Below, piece after piece: positions 24,901-36,750 of a DNA stretch of 64,000 nt (the stretch's first letter is position 1; each line of letters starts with the position of its first letter). Source of the DNA: Paulownia fortunei (Eukaryota; Streptophyta; Magnoliopsida; Lamiales; Paulowniaceae); assembly GCA_019321725.1 (NCBI GenBank), contig CM033110.1, positions 13,757,278 to 13,821,277 on the forward strand. Direction: 5' to 3'. The position numbers and the translations under genes are program-made. The notes under the pieces were generated by a model. It ran no database searches, was not told the origin of the DNA, and saw only the letters and a program-made list of their open reading frames with translations.

Positions 24901-26094
24901 TTAATTGCTTTGGGACCAAGCTTCCCATGCTTATTGGAAGTGATGTGAACAAACCCTACCGACCCCAAGGGCACAAGCCTTTTAAATTAGGCTTTCTATC
25001 ATGCCATAGCTCATAAGGTGCCAAATGAACTGACTTAGAAGGCACACGATTCAATATATAGGTAATAGTAAAAATTGTATCTTCCAAAATAATATTGGAA
25101 GATTTGCTTGCGCCATCATTGATCAACCATATCTAAAAGTGTGATTTTTTTCTCTTTGCAACCCGAATTTATTACGGAGTGTGTGAAATCATTAATTCCC
25201 TTATTATCCTATTCTCCTCAAGCACTTATCTGAACAGATCAGACAAATATTCTCGCCCTATGTCAATATATAAAACTTTGAGGTTCTTTTCTATTTAGTT
25301 CTCAATTTCTATCAAGAATCGCTTAAACAATCAAGCACTTATGGCCGATGAGATAAGAGATATATTGACCTATAGTATGAATAGTTATAAAAAAAAGTCA
25401 GAAAATAGGATGCACGGTGTTATGTCCTTACATTCATTGGCCCATATATCTGACTAGACTAACTCTAAAGGATGAGTAGCCCTTTTTGCCTTTTCATAAG
25501 GCTTCCGACAGGCTTTTCCCCATCAAACATGGTTCACACATAGAAAAGTTTACTTTAACGAGGTGGCTCAAAAGTCTTCTCAAGCTAACCTAGTCATCAT
25601 TTCTTATCCTACGTGCCCTAATCTCGCATGCTCATTTAACAGAATCAGAAATAACATCAACAATCATTGGATAATTTTGATATGAAAAATTTATTATTCA
25701 TAAATCATAAGTTATAAAGGTCTTTGCCAAGAAAAATAGACAAACTAGTTTGCTCAAACACAAAAGAAAAATAATGTCTAGAAGTGTAGTAACTGAAAGT
25801 AAATACATCAAATGTTAGGTGCATATTGCACATCACTGAGGAGTAGCTCGCACTAGTGTCGCGCTTGAGCTAGTATGACCCAACTCCAAAGAATTCGTCT
25901 TGTGTGTCATCCCCATAGCAATGTAGTGGTTGTATGTTAGCACACAATGATAATCTATGAATTCGATTCATCCCTTGTCGCATGTTTTGTTGCCCCTATG
26001 TCTACAATCCAACTAAGGAAAGAATTAACAACAAACATAAAAGCAAACAAAATAACTAGTGGGTCTTACCTTATTTAGCTCAATGCAATCACGA

Positions 26095-26285
26095 GCGAAG
26101 TGACTCAACTTGCCATAATTGAAGTACTTGCCTTTCTTCTTTCCACCTATCTTACCTGGGCGCTGCTTCATAGCCTTGTTACCTTGTGGGGCCAAGTTTT
26201 GGTATTGACCACTACTTTGTCTAGCATTATTTTGCTTGTTCTAATGTTTTGCACTTGTTGGGCTTATATTGTCCAACATGTGTGA
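26095..26285 (-). pseudogene. Copia gag zinc-knuckle region with altered cysteines
   Basis: The minus strand reads YFNYGKLSHFARDC, where copia gag normally has a CX2CX4HX4C knuckle (CFNCGKxGHFARDC). Both first cysteines are Tyr, while His and the last Cys remain. Copy B shares the two Tyr changes and has also lost the His (YFNYGKLGYFARDC). Basic residues precede it (KAMKQRPGKIGGKKKGK). Confidence 0.7.
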
Positions 26286-28257
26286 TAAGAGCAGTTGTTT
26301 ATGTTTGCATCGACTATCAATGGTCAGCCTCAAGCTTGAGATGATTGGTGACACTGTCAAGTTTGCTCATTATGTGTAAGCACAAGCTTAACATGTCTCA
26401 CAAGCCTGGTCAGGTAGCGATCTTAGGATTGCCAAAACTTGTTGTTCATCAGTAAGCTCACATCCAGCATTTTGAAGCCCTTATATCATATCCTTCATCA
26501 CATCAAGGTTTTAAGTCATCAAGTGCTACAGATCAAGTATCTACTGATCAAACCTAAGGGTAATTGCCCTTAGTCTGGTAGCCAAAGTACTACCTAATGT
26601 GACCTTCAATACATCCCAAAGCCCCTTAGTTATAGGATTTCCAACTTACGGATCATATTGTCGTGCATGCAACTCAACATAGTAAAAACATGCACTCTTA
26701 TCTTGATCCATCCACTTATTGTATGCATTCATATCACGATGATACTGGGCAGTTGGTCTATTTTTTGGCTTAGTTGGCATACATAATGGTGGTGAGATGA
26801 TCAATGATCTTTTCTTTATGCAACAAAAATTGAATTTCTCTATGCCACATTGCAGAGTTCTAGCCATCTAGTTTGCCAATGCCACAAAGGTAAAAAAAAA
26901 CTACTTGAGTATTTATTACAGTATATTATGTGCAATATGTTTGGTACTAGTCTACAATTTTATTCGGATCTAAGTTAGTTTTTATTATTTTCTTTAATTC
27001 AATTCAATCTATATCCTCCACACTTAATCAACATTTGATAGATTATCCAACCCCAAGATGACAACGAAAATTTCACCACAAAGGCTAGTAATCATCTTCC
27101 ACCGAATTACAGATCATAATAAAAAATATTAGATACATGGATAAAATCAATAATATCCAGAAATGTATGCATACATCATATATGAGTAATAAACTTGGGT
27201 TGACATTTGGTGTGTCATATCGAGACAATTATTGATCTAAGGTGGTAATTAACGAAATATATCCCAAAAAAAATACATGGCCTCCAAAAATGGCCCCATA
27301 AATACATCTCTTTAAAAAATAAGATTATATTTTTCAAAACCTACTACATCAATCTAAAATTGAGATACCGCGTTACCACCATCTTCATAAATTATCTCTC
27401 AGATGAGTAAATATAAAAAAAATCACATAATATACATGAGCACCCTAAATGTCAACTCACATTCCATATATATTCACAAATACTCACATTGCATAAAATT
27501 GTATAATAAAAAAAATGTAACTAAAAAAACATGTAATTTTGTAAGCTTATGACATATACCAATTTTTATCCAATCACAAAAGGAAGAAAAGAATATTCTA
27601 AGCTTTAAAAATAAGTTAATTTTTTTTAAATAGGTCAAAAAAATAAAATTAAAATTATGCTCGTTTGGAAAAAGATTCAATTTTTTTATTAAGCCTGACA
27701 AACAGCCCCTTAAGCGCAGAGGGGGCTTGCGGCACCAGTTGGCACACGCCCACAGGGTGTACGCAATTCACGCTCGAGTGAAGTCCATACGTGTAGGTTC
27801 GCGTGCGCAATTGCACCATGCATTCCAAGCTCACACCTTTATTTTAAATTCTAATCAATGCCTTGAATTCTATGTGCAACTGTCTTCTCCAGTGTGCTTT
27901 TTTATGGAAATAAATTTTTTTGGCGATTTTTTTTAAAGAATTCATATCTTTCTCAATTTTAACCCTTTTTTTATATATAATATACCAATTTATTCATTTT
28001 TTTATGCTCTACAATATGACATCAATATTATGATAAAAAAAAAAATTCAACATCAATCAAATGGGTCTTAAAAAAAACTCTTTAATTAAAAGACTCGATT
28101 CTACATCAAATTAAAACATATATTTGTACGTACAAATACAACATATGACATAATCTTCAAGGTCTAATTTTATGCTTGATTTAAATCATAATTTTTCATA
28201 AATATCAAGCATAAATCATGCATCCATGCATTTCATGAAGGCGATGCCTAACCTTGA

Positions 28258-28272
28258 TGGCTTCGATACTAC
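28258..28272 (-). other. Primer-binding-site remnant of copia copy A
   Basis: Directly inside the 5' LTR the minus strand reads GTAGTATCGAAGC; in copy B it is GTGGCATCAAAGC. Both are near the initiator tRNA-Met type PBS TGGTATCAGAGC. Confidence 0.6.
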
Positions 28273-28733
28273 TGTAAGCAATTCCAATCATATATAGACA
28301 ATTAATATATGTGAATCAATATTCCTTTAACAACGGAAAGTTATTGATTCACGCTTGATAAACAATTCGGCTGCAAGCCTCCCAAATGAATGGAACCACA
28401 TATTACGTCAGGGTCCTTCTCGCTCTAATGAATACTACCAAACCATCCACCAATCTAATCTATGTACCTTAAACCCTCTATGACTTTTAAGTTTTGGTGA
28501 TACTCTAAGAGAGAAACGTAGAGAGAAAATATGGAGGAGGAATAATTGAGAATACATTTTTGTTAATTGAAAGTACATCTCATTGTGATATATTATAATC
28601 TACGGGAAAAATAACAAAAAATATGTCTATCCCTATCAGTCCTATTATAAAAAGTTCTAGATAGCTATTATCCTTATCACAATAAAATTTCAAATTCTCT
28701 TAAATATGAATACAATTCAAAAATACATCAGTA
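28273..28733 (-). repeat. 5' LTR of copia copy A
   Basis: 461 bp, direct repeat of 21507-21962, followed on its outer side by the GTTAT duplication and then by ~230 bp of shared flank before the segmental duplication ends. Confidence 0.85.
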
Positions 28734-28971
28734 GTTATGTAAAGATGATATAATCGATTTACTTAAAAAAAATATTACATCTTTTGCACTATGTTGTTAA
28801 GATGAAGTTGCTTTAGCCTGGGTTGAACTACCTGAAACCTGTTCTTTTTTAAAATATGTTAAGAGTTGGCACACTTGGTTTAAGGTTATAATTTCTTTAG
28901 TTTTATACTCAAACTTTATTTCTTGTTTATAAACACTATCAAATGTAGTTAGTTGCTCGAACATTTTTATT

Positions 28972-29677
28972 CTTACATCTTCTTGCTTTTACATGAGAGG
29001 ATATGCTTGCTTATTATTGTCTGTCACACCTTGGCAGCCTCAATTTTTCATAATTTCGTGATTCATTTTCATTGATTTGACTAATGTGACAGGGCACTGA
29101 TTTGATTAATCTGCCCCTCTCCATTAGTTAGAATCACAAAATACAGAAATGTTCGCTATTTTTTTTCCGAATTCCGACCTACTCCAAGGAATTAGATTGA
29201 CCTGACATCAAAACTATCTGTTGATTTGGACAATTGACTGAAGCACAGGATCGAGACACCTGTATGTGGTGGCGTATGGATTCACTATAAATACTTTATT
29301 ACTTAGTTGTCATAAAATAACTGACATTTACTTTGCTATTCAATTTTAACGATTTCATGACATGAATTAACTTAAGTATGATAGGATTCCTAACATGTTT
29401 TGTGTGTTTCAGGTCTTTTGAATTCAAAGTACTCGAGATCGATTTCTTCCCGACCAAAACTCAGTAAACTAACTTCCCAAATCAGTTTTCAATTTTTGTA
29501 ATTTGGGCAGTGTGCAACATGCTTCATTTAGCATGCTCCAAATGACGGATTTTGCTGCATCTTACAGCAATAATGAGCAATTTTCTTGTCACGCTCTTAG
29601 CAAATAACTATTGAGAATTTCAAAGTTGTGAGCTAGTAACATGAAGAACTATCTATGAATACTTAACGTGAAGCAGT

Positions 29678-29714
<37 letters not shown>

Positions 29715-29881
29715 TTGCGATTGGCTACGGTCATATGTAGTATTTCCTCAGAAAGAGATAAAGAGGTTGTTAAGCAAAGAGAAAAGTTGTATCATATTTC
29801 AGGAATATTCTTAATGAAACTCCTAAAACATCTTATATGATTGCACTATTATAAATGCCATTTCTTCTTCATTTGGTTGTA
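28972..29881. other. Intergenic DNA without a recognised gene
   Basis: Single-copy-looking sequence right of duplication copy A. It holds an (AT)n run at 29682-29711. A string TGTCACACCTTGGCAGCC near 29022 resembles LTR starts, but there is nothing to confirm it. Confidence 0.5.
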
Positions 29882-30900
29882 GGTGAAGTCTCTGAAATCT
29901 CTGGCACCATTGATGCCATGGTTGCAAATGACAGGAAATTGGTTGACATACAAACTGCAGTTCAATTTTCTTCTTCGGCATATGCTTTGCCAAAGATTTA
30001 TGGATGCAGATCCAGTGATGAGAGACTTATTATGATGTACAAAATGATTCTAAAACCAGTAAATAGAGCAATTCTCATTACACCTGAAGGTAGCTCTATT
30101 ATCAAGAAGTTTAGCCATCCTTGCTTGAATAATCAGATGCTTGCTAAAAGACGGTCCCTCTAAAACCATTTTTTTCAGCCCCCAATCCACAGGAGGAGAT
30201 TCGTTGGATAAGTTTCTGGTGGAAGTTATGGATAGTTTCTTGCACTTCAGCATTACAGAAAACTACGATACAGGAATTTGGAGGCATCTTAAGAAACTAC
30301 GATATGAGTCGGATCATTGTTACCCTTTTATTAAGGTGAACTTTCAGTAGTTCGATTTCTCCATTTTTATGTCTCTTGCCTGCATTTTGCTTTTGTTTTC
30401 CTTGTAGTGATCTCTACTATATGCCCCTTCTGTCTTTATAGTTGATAGCATTACCCATAAGTAGCTCCTCCTTGAATGATCCATTTTGAGTCTCACATAG
30501 TATTAGATAGTGTTCAAAATTTTCCAAAACTTTAATAAGTGCTTGCACTAATAGAACCTTCCCATTGAAATGAATTGGTTGGTCCAAGAAACAAACTGCT
30601 CTTTACAGCTTACAATGCTCTGTAATGGGACAGGGAAGCATCTTTTCATGATCTTTATGTATTTATTTGTACAGGTACTGAAAACGGGGAACTTTTGGCA
30701 TGCAATAGATTCTCCCATCTTTCTGACTTCATTTGAGGAGAAAGATAACATTTTGCAATCTTTACTGTGATGCAATCTAATGAAAAAGATTCATTCTTTA
30801 AAGATGATAATGCAGTGGATGCTGTCAAAAAGCAACAAAGAGATTCCCTTAGGATGGAATTAACCAAAAATTTTGAACTTAAATTTATGCTGTTTTATCT
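29882..30900 (+). pseudogene. Unrecognised broken gene fragment, at least two exons
   Basis: A coding-like exon begins after an acceptor (GGTTGTAG|GTGAAG, near 29882) and ends at a good donor (TTAAG|GTGAAC, near 30335). It includes the segments GEVSEISGTIDAMVANDRK, then DSLDKFLVEVMDSFLHFSI and WRHLKKLRYESDHCYPFIK, which lie in two different frames. A second exon starts after a TTTGTACAG acceptor (about 30676): VLKTGNFWHAIDSPIFLTSF, then, after another frame change near 30765, DDNAVDAVKKQQRDSLRMEL. Splice-like borders and sensible composition suggest a real cellular gene once, but at least two frameshifts are needed, so it is scored as a pseudogene. I cannot name the family. It ends shortly before the gypsy integrase remnant, which may have truncated it. 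Confidence 0.4.
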
Positions 30901-31039
30901 TCCATTCCTATATGTTTTTGGCACCATAATCAATGGCTGTATCACTTTGCCGTCAATTGTAAGAGCAAAGCTTTTCTCTATGTTGTCAATTTATGCTCTT
31001 AATCATCCTTAAAGATAGGAGGGATGCAAAGTCGGGTGA

Positions 31040-31678
31040 GTTATCAAGGTAGCTCTTGGATATCATCCTCAATCAAATGGACAAGCCGAAATCTCAAATC
31101 GGGAAGTAAAGCAAATCCTTGAGAAAACGGTAAGCATTAATCGAAATGATTGGGCACATAAACTTGATGACGCATTGTGGGCATACCACACAGCATATAA
31201 AACTCCTATAGGTATGTCTCCTTATCGATTAGTTTTTGAAAAAGCTTATCACCTCCCCGTTGAGCTAGAACATAGAGCATATTGGGTTGTGCAATAATTA
31301 AATTTTGATACAAAGGCAATAGGAGAAAAAATGTTGTTGCAATTCAATGAAATGGAGGAATTTAGGCTTGATGCTTATGAAAATGCTAAAATCTATAAAG
31401 AAAAAACAAAACAATGGCATGACAAAATGATCTTGAGAAGGGAATTTCAACCCAGACAACTTGTGTTGCTTTTCAATTCAAGATTAAAACTTTTTTCAGA
31501 AAAATTGAAATCTAGATGGTCTGGTCCCTTTATTGTCAACAAGATATTTCCATTTGGGGCGGTTGAGCTCAAATGTAAGGATGGCATATTATTTCGTGTC
31601 AATGGACAGAGGTTGAAATATTATTATGGCAATGAAATTTGGAAGATGTCTAATCTTCCACTTGGGGAAGTAATCTAA
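31040..31678 (+). pseudogene. Ty3/gypsy (Athila/Tat) integrase C-terminal part
   Basis: The plus strand encodes the end of a gypsy integrase: [20 protein letters not shown], then [20 protein letters not shown] and [11 protein letters not shown], typical of the Athila/Tat group. One in-frame stop (TAA near 31297) precedes a further open part (31331-31678) with [24 protein letters not shown] and [15 protein letters not shown], the C-terminal chromatin-side part. The catalytic core upstream is missing, so the element is 5'-truncated. Downstream, a CTTGGGAGGCAACCCAAGC string and AAGTTTGGGGG purine runs, characteristic of this group, continue towards the 3' LTR. Confidence 0.85.
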
Positions 31679-33132
31679 GTATCCAGTTTCGGTTTAGCTA
31701 AAGATTTTAAATAAAGCGAGTCTTGGGAGGCAACCCAAGCTCTTTTTTCTTGCTTTGTGAGTGTTGTTATTCTTGTGTTGTTTCATATCATGATGATTGT
31801 TTCTTGATATTTTACTCATTTTTGCAGATTAAAGGCTAAACACCACCCATTTTCAGAAAAATCCCCTTATTTTTCAATTCTTTCAATCATTGAGGACAAT
31901 GCTTATATTAAGTTTGGGGGGGAGTTCAAGAGTTTAGGGTTATTGCTTGTTGCTTGAAAAGTTTACTGATAAACTATGTGCATACTTGAAAAAAAATATA
32001 TTAGAATTTGTACATTTGTTTACGTGTCTAAACATCAAATTTTGGTTTTAGTTACTTTATGAGGTCTTGTGAATCTTGATACACTAAGTAGTTTGTTGAG
32101 TTACATTTAATTATTTAGAGACAGTTTATAAGGTCTAATTATTTCCTAAATGATCCCACCAATCTCTAGAACTTGTTTGATCACTAGTCGAGGCGAAATC
32201 CTAGGTGGCATAACATTAGGGAAATGATTTAGGCCATTTTTGGATCGTTTGAACCTTTGAAGCCAACCTATATTTGAATTATTCCCTAGTATCCCCTTTT
32301 GAGCTTATTGAATCAATTCTTTAGACACCCTATACACATTATCGAGTTTAAACAAAAAATATCCAAAATTCTACCCTTTTTCATCTCATTTATACAATTA
32401 TTCTTGAATGAATTGTTGTATTTAAAAAAAAAGAATAAGAATAAGATGAAGCACAAATAAAAAGAAGAAAATATTGAAAAAGGATGAAAAGGAAGAGATT
32501 ATGAATTGAGGTGTATGATTTGAACTCCCTAAAATAAATAAACCCCCGTTGCATACAACAAAAGAAATAAGTTTGGGGGTAATCTAAGATCAAAAACAAG
32601 AAAAATGGGATGTTCAATAAAGAAAAATGAAGGGATTGATGAAGAAGTTGGTGCTTATTCAAAAAAGTTTTTGCATGATTGTGTAAAATGGGCAATTTTT
32701 AGCTATAATTTTTCATATTTTCCCACCATTACCTAAGCCTCACAATACAAGCTTTGGAAGTCATTTTGATCTTTGATGCTATGATCTACTTACATTAGTG
32801 GAGACTAGTGTGAAAAATAAGCATATGGAGTTTGCTATGCACTTCAAAAGTGGATCAAATATGAGTAGTTGGCTTTATAAACCTATCCAGATGATAAATG
32901 AAAGTTGATAAACTACTACTTTCACACACACACACACACACATAAGAGCATGAAGTTAAGTGAAACCAATATGCATATTAACATGTAAACTTGGTATATT
33001 TTTTCTAATATTTTGAGATGAGAGGTTAGAAAAATCTTTCTTGATTTTGGTAACCTGATTCATAGGGAGATTGTCATGAGAATTTCATGTTTGATGCTTG
33101 AGGACAAGCAAATCTTCAAGTTTGGGGATATT
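31679..33132 (+). mobile_element. Non-coding 3' spacer and polypurine tract of the gypsy element
   Basis: No open frame of note. It carries the Athila/Tat landmark CTTGGGAGGCAACCCAAGC (about 31720), AAGTTTGGGGGGG (about 31911) and AAGTTTGGGGG (about 32569), a (CA)n run near 32928-32942, and the final purine tract CAAGTTTGGGGATAT immediately before the LTR, which is the likely polypurine tract. A minus-strand frame at 32390-32695 is not coding. Confidence 0.7.
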
Positions 33133-34974
33133 TGATAAGTTAGTTTTAAACCAATAATTCATATACCTTTTGATTAATATTTAGTTTGTTTTCAAGTATT
33201 TTTGTTACATGTTATGCATTTAGTTTGAAATCTTGTAGGTAATGACAATAAGAGAAGAAAATGGAAAGAAATAAAAAACCTGGTTAAAATGTTGAAGAAT
33301 TCGAATTGTGGTGCTACTGATGGCAGTTTTTGTATTTCAATCATAACTCTTGACCCCAATTTCATGTCAAATTGGTTCTTAATCCATTGGAACGACAAGA
33401 GATAGATATACAACTTCTATGTTTATCATAAAATCCAATTCGTTCTATTTCAATGAGAAAAATGGAGTTCAAGAGTCAGCCATGGGCTGTAATTTTGTGG
33501 AATGACACATCTTAGTATTTCAGGCATAACTCTGTCCACTGATGTCATATGTAGTTGATTCAAGTTCCGATGGAAAGCAAGATATATATCTACAATTCAT
33601 TAATAAAAGATGTCAAAAGCCAATTCATCCTTTAAAGAGGAAAAAAATTACTTGAAAAGGGCTGAAGAGTGTAAGAGTACTGAAGTGGATGAGGGAAAAA
33701 CAGTAGCAACGGCGCCTAGGCGCCATCTGAGGCCGCCAAAACAGAATGGAAGGTGCCTAGGCGCTAAAACAGGGCACTTAGGCACCATCTAAAGTGCAGA
33801 AATAGAATATATGGTGCTTAGGCGCCGTTCTTCTGTGCCTAGGCGCCAAACGATTTGAAAATTCTGAAAGTGTGATCTTTTGACTTGGATTTTGGACAAA
33901 AACTATTAAAGTCAACTTCTAAAAGAGACTTTGTGGACTTCTTGGGGGACAACTTACATAGAAAATGGATTTGGTGGAGAGAAAATGGGGGATAAGCCAT
34001 GAAAAGATGAGGAATTTTAGGAATTTTTTTGGAGAAAGAATAATTGAAATGAGTTAAAAGGAGAGGGGGGTTCTTAGAAAAAGGGGCATTCTTTTCTGAA
34101 ACAAAAAAAAAAAGGAGAGGCTTGGAGAGAAGAAATCCATTCTTGAAGAAGAGGAAGCCACTCTTGGAGACAAGGAGAGCTTCAACAATTTCTTTCACTT
34201 CACAAAGTGGTGAACAATTTCCATGTTCTTTCTTATTTATTTCTTGAAGTTGTATTCATCCATTATAAACTAAACTTTTCTTTATAGAGGAGATGCAACC
34301 TTATTTGATCCTATGTTTTGAATTCCAATTAATATTAGTTCAAGTTATTCATCTTGTTTGTGTTATCTTGTTTAGTATTGCTTCTTGATTATTTGGTCAT
34401 TAATTGGGATTGTTGATGTATGAAATTCGATACTCGAGAGAGGGAATATTATACATGATCATAAGGGTAACACAACCTAGGAATCATAGAGTTGGGAAGC
34501 TTATGAAACCTTTGAAGTTTTGAAGAAAAATTCATTGAACTTTTGTAGAATTTTATTCTTAAGTTTTTATAGAGATATTGAAATTCATGTTAGAACTCAT
34601 AATCAATTCAACACTCGAGAGAGGGAATTGATGAGCTTAGGAATTCTTAACTTACATGTGTTGTTGACTTGAATTGGTATGTTTTGGAAGGAAGAACATA
34701 TGTGATAATTAGGTGAGTCATTCCTCTAGAATTTCTTGTTCATAAGGTGTTTGTTGTATTGCTTCTAAGAACTCCACTATTACCTTGACATTTTGTTATT
34801 TATTTTACCTTGTTTACCAATCATCATTCGATTTTGTAGATAAAATTGGAACTATTTGAACTATGGTACTTAATGCAATTTTTGATTACAATCCCTGTGG
34901 ATACGATACTCAACTCACCATTGTATTAAAACTTGACACCGTACACTTGCAGTTTGTAAAGTATTTCACAAACA
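33133..34974 (+). repeat. 3' LTR of the Athila/Tat-type gypsy element
   Basis: It starts TGATAAGTTAG just after the polypurine tract and ends near TTTCACAAACA. It aligns with the solo LTR at 5339-7023. It contains GGCGCCTAGGCGCC palindromes (33712-33850) and a 3' end CCTGTGGATACGATACTCA followed by CACCGTACACTTGCAG, typical of this group. The 5' LTR is not in the window, so no target-site duplication can be tested. Frames at 33610-33792 and 33839-34198 lie inside it and are not genes. Confidence 0.8.
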
Positions 34975-36750
34975 ATGCAGCAACCACGGGCTCGACTTGG
35001 TAGCTTGGTTCAAGCCCAGGTCAAGTTATTGCTTGACTTGGTGCCTAGTGTAGGTCAAGGACGAGGCAACGCCACCTGACTAAGTCAAGTAGGACGACAG
35101 TCAACCCAAGTCAAGCTGAAGGCTTGAATTGGTTACCTGGTGCAAATTCAGGTCGAGCCTTTGGCTCGACCTAGTGTTTAGTTATTTCAGGTCGAGCGCA
35201 CAACTCGACAAGGCTTACTGGTGTTGAAATCAAATAGTTGCAATTGTCTTTTGTTCTGATCTGTGCTTTTAATTTTTCTAATGCATTACATAAGCCAAAC
35301 CAAATCAAATCCCTGAACTCTCACAACCAATAAGAGAATAAAAATTCAATCTGCTTCTAAACTTTTATTCTTGTTAGTGCATGCGTGTGTGTGGTTTTCT
35401 TAAAAATACAATCTCTATACTCTCACCACTCTTTTTTTTTCCTTTTTGTAGCCGTTCTCTCAACCCAAATCGAGTTGGTTTGAAGGCATCTCAACCTCGA
35501 CTTTGACCAGATTTGAGGTATGTCAAGGTAAAGGTGCAACCACTCAACTTAGTTTGTGTGGAGGCCTAGTGTCCACGATCAACCTCGAAGTGTATTCTAT
35601 CGAATTGATTGAAACTTTCTATTTTGCCTCGACTTAACTTAGTGTTAGGTTGAGAAGCTTTGCCTCAACTAGTGGCTAAATATTAGGTCGAGAAAGCTTT
35701 TCCTTGACCTCACTAAGTGTTGGGTCGAGGAAATCTTACCGCGACCTTACTGTCTTTGCCTTGCGAGAGGTTGGGTTGAGATAACTTTGCCTTAATTTGG
35801 TCTCCTTGACCTTATGTGTTAAGAAATTTTGATTTTCTAATTCTCATCAATAAATCTGTTAGAGCATAGAATCCAATTATCTAAATTGGATATGTCTTTT
35901 TTATTTTCAAAAGGAAAAATAGATTATTTAAAAGGAGCTTAACTTTTGTCAATAACTCCAAGGAAGGAATTTGTTATCTCTAGGGCCAACTATAGTTTTT
36001 TTTTGCTTCAAGAGAGTCTCTCTAACTTTTGGGGCTTGACTTTTGTCAATAATTTCAAGAAAAAAGTTTGTTATCTTTTGGGCTTTAATCTGAATGTAGT
36101 CACTTCAACTTTCAGCATTACTCTGCTTAATACGTTGACTCAGCCAAAGTGAGTGGCATTGGGGGCTCTTACTCTCTCTCAATAAAGAAGTTTCCAAGGT
36201 TGTTATAATGAAGAGTATTGGGATGCATCAATTAACGCTTTCTCCGTGCAGGTTATTACCAGAGAAATGGACCTTTCTTCCTCTCATGGGGGAATTAATG
36301 GAGAAACAAACAAGAACTCCTGATAGGTTGCACCAGGGTTGCCGACTAATGGTAGGTATTAGCATGCCCCTGACATGCTCGACATTATCGAGCCTGAGTG
36401 TAGGCATTCTTCAGTACTGTGCACCAAAAATAACCTCGCCTCAATATCTTCCCTTCCTAAGTTCTCCCGCCAAGGTGGTAGCCACTAATTCCTTGGTGTA
36501 TCTCTTTTAGTATATAGTACAACTTCTTCGAGAATAAGCACTTGAGGTAGGATGTTGTCTCACTTCACTTTGTGTTAGTTGTAATGAGATTGTCGGTCAT
36601 GGCATGGAGCCACCTGAGGCATCCGATCGAGGCGTTGAGTCAACCGAGGCACGGAGTGCCAACTCTGTCTGTTAAGGCGTAGAGCCAGTTGAGCTTGCCG
36701 ACCAAGTCTAGTAGTCAAGGCGAACAACAATTCCATGACTTCAATTTCCA
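34975..36750. repeat. Repeat-like stretch built of short GGTCGAG/CTCGACC inverted motifs
   Basis: From 34990 to 35820 the words AGGTCGAG, GGTCAAG and their complements recur every few tens of bases, often as imperfect hairpins around AAGCTT (for example arms at 35685-35692 and 35703-35710). A second, weaker cluster with GAGGC/GCC words lies at 36590-36720. A separate ~95-bp tandem duplication spans about 35937-36110 (CTTTTGTCAATAA at both starts). The frame at 36208-36510 shows no family I know. Probably an uncharacterised transposon or LTR fragment. Confidence 0.45.

Larger units (their letters stand above)
21502..28738 (-). mobile_element. Ty1/copia LTR retrotransposon, copy A, degenerate
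   Basis: The element itself is 21507-28733, flanked by a perfect 5-bp duplication GTTAT (21502-21506 and 28734-28738). LTRs: 21507-21962 (3' LTR) and 28273-28733 (5' LTR), ~456-461 bp, starting TGTAA on the plus strand. A tRNA-Met-like PBS sits just inside the 5' LTR, and a weak purine tract just inside the 3' LTR. The order on the minus strand is gag, protease, integrase, RT, RNase H, the copia order. Visible remnants: gag N-terminus with KLDG and MWHREIQFLLHKEK (about 26646-26885), zinc-knuckle region (about 26095-26280), integrase (24.7-25.7 kb), RT with YVDG where YVDD is expected (about 23905), RNase H motif STIEAKYVACT (about 23300). Many stops and frameshifts; not autonomous. Confidence 0.9.
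17149..28971 (+). repeat. Segmental duplication, copy A (pairs with 48638-60617)
   Basis: The homology begins at GCCCAACCAACTTGCC (17149 and 48638) and ends after GAACATTTTTATT (28971 and 60617). Outside these points the flanks are unrelated. Both copies carry, in the same order, a near-identical block, a CT/CA/TA microsatellite field, a candidate first exon, and a complete copia element with the same flanks. The copies are direct repeats ~31.5 kb apart, separated by ~19.7 kb. As the retrotransposon sits at the same site in both, it was present before the duplication. Confidence 0.95.

Noticed and set aside
33839..34198. 119-residue minus-strand frame
   Set aside because: Antisense to a purine-rich part of the gypsy LTR; composition follows the A/G-rich tract.
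35640..35800. Regularly spaced short repeats that might suggest a CRISPR array
   Set aside because: Repeats are imperfect inverted words with no constant spacer length, in plant nuclear DNA.
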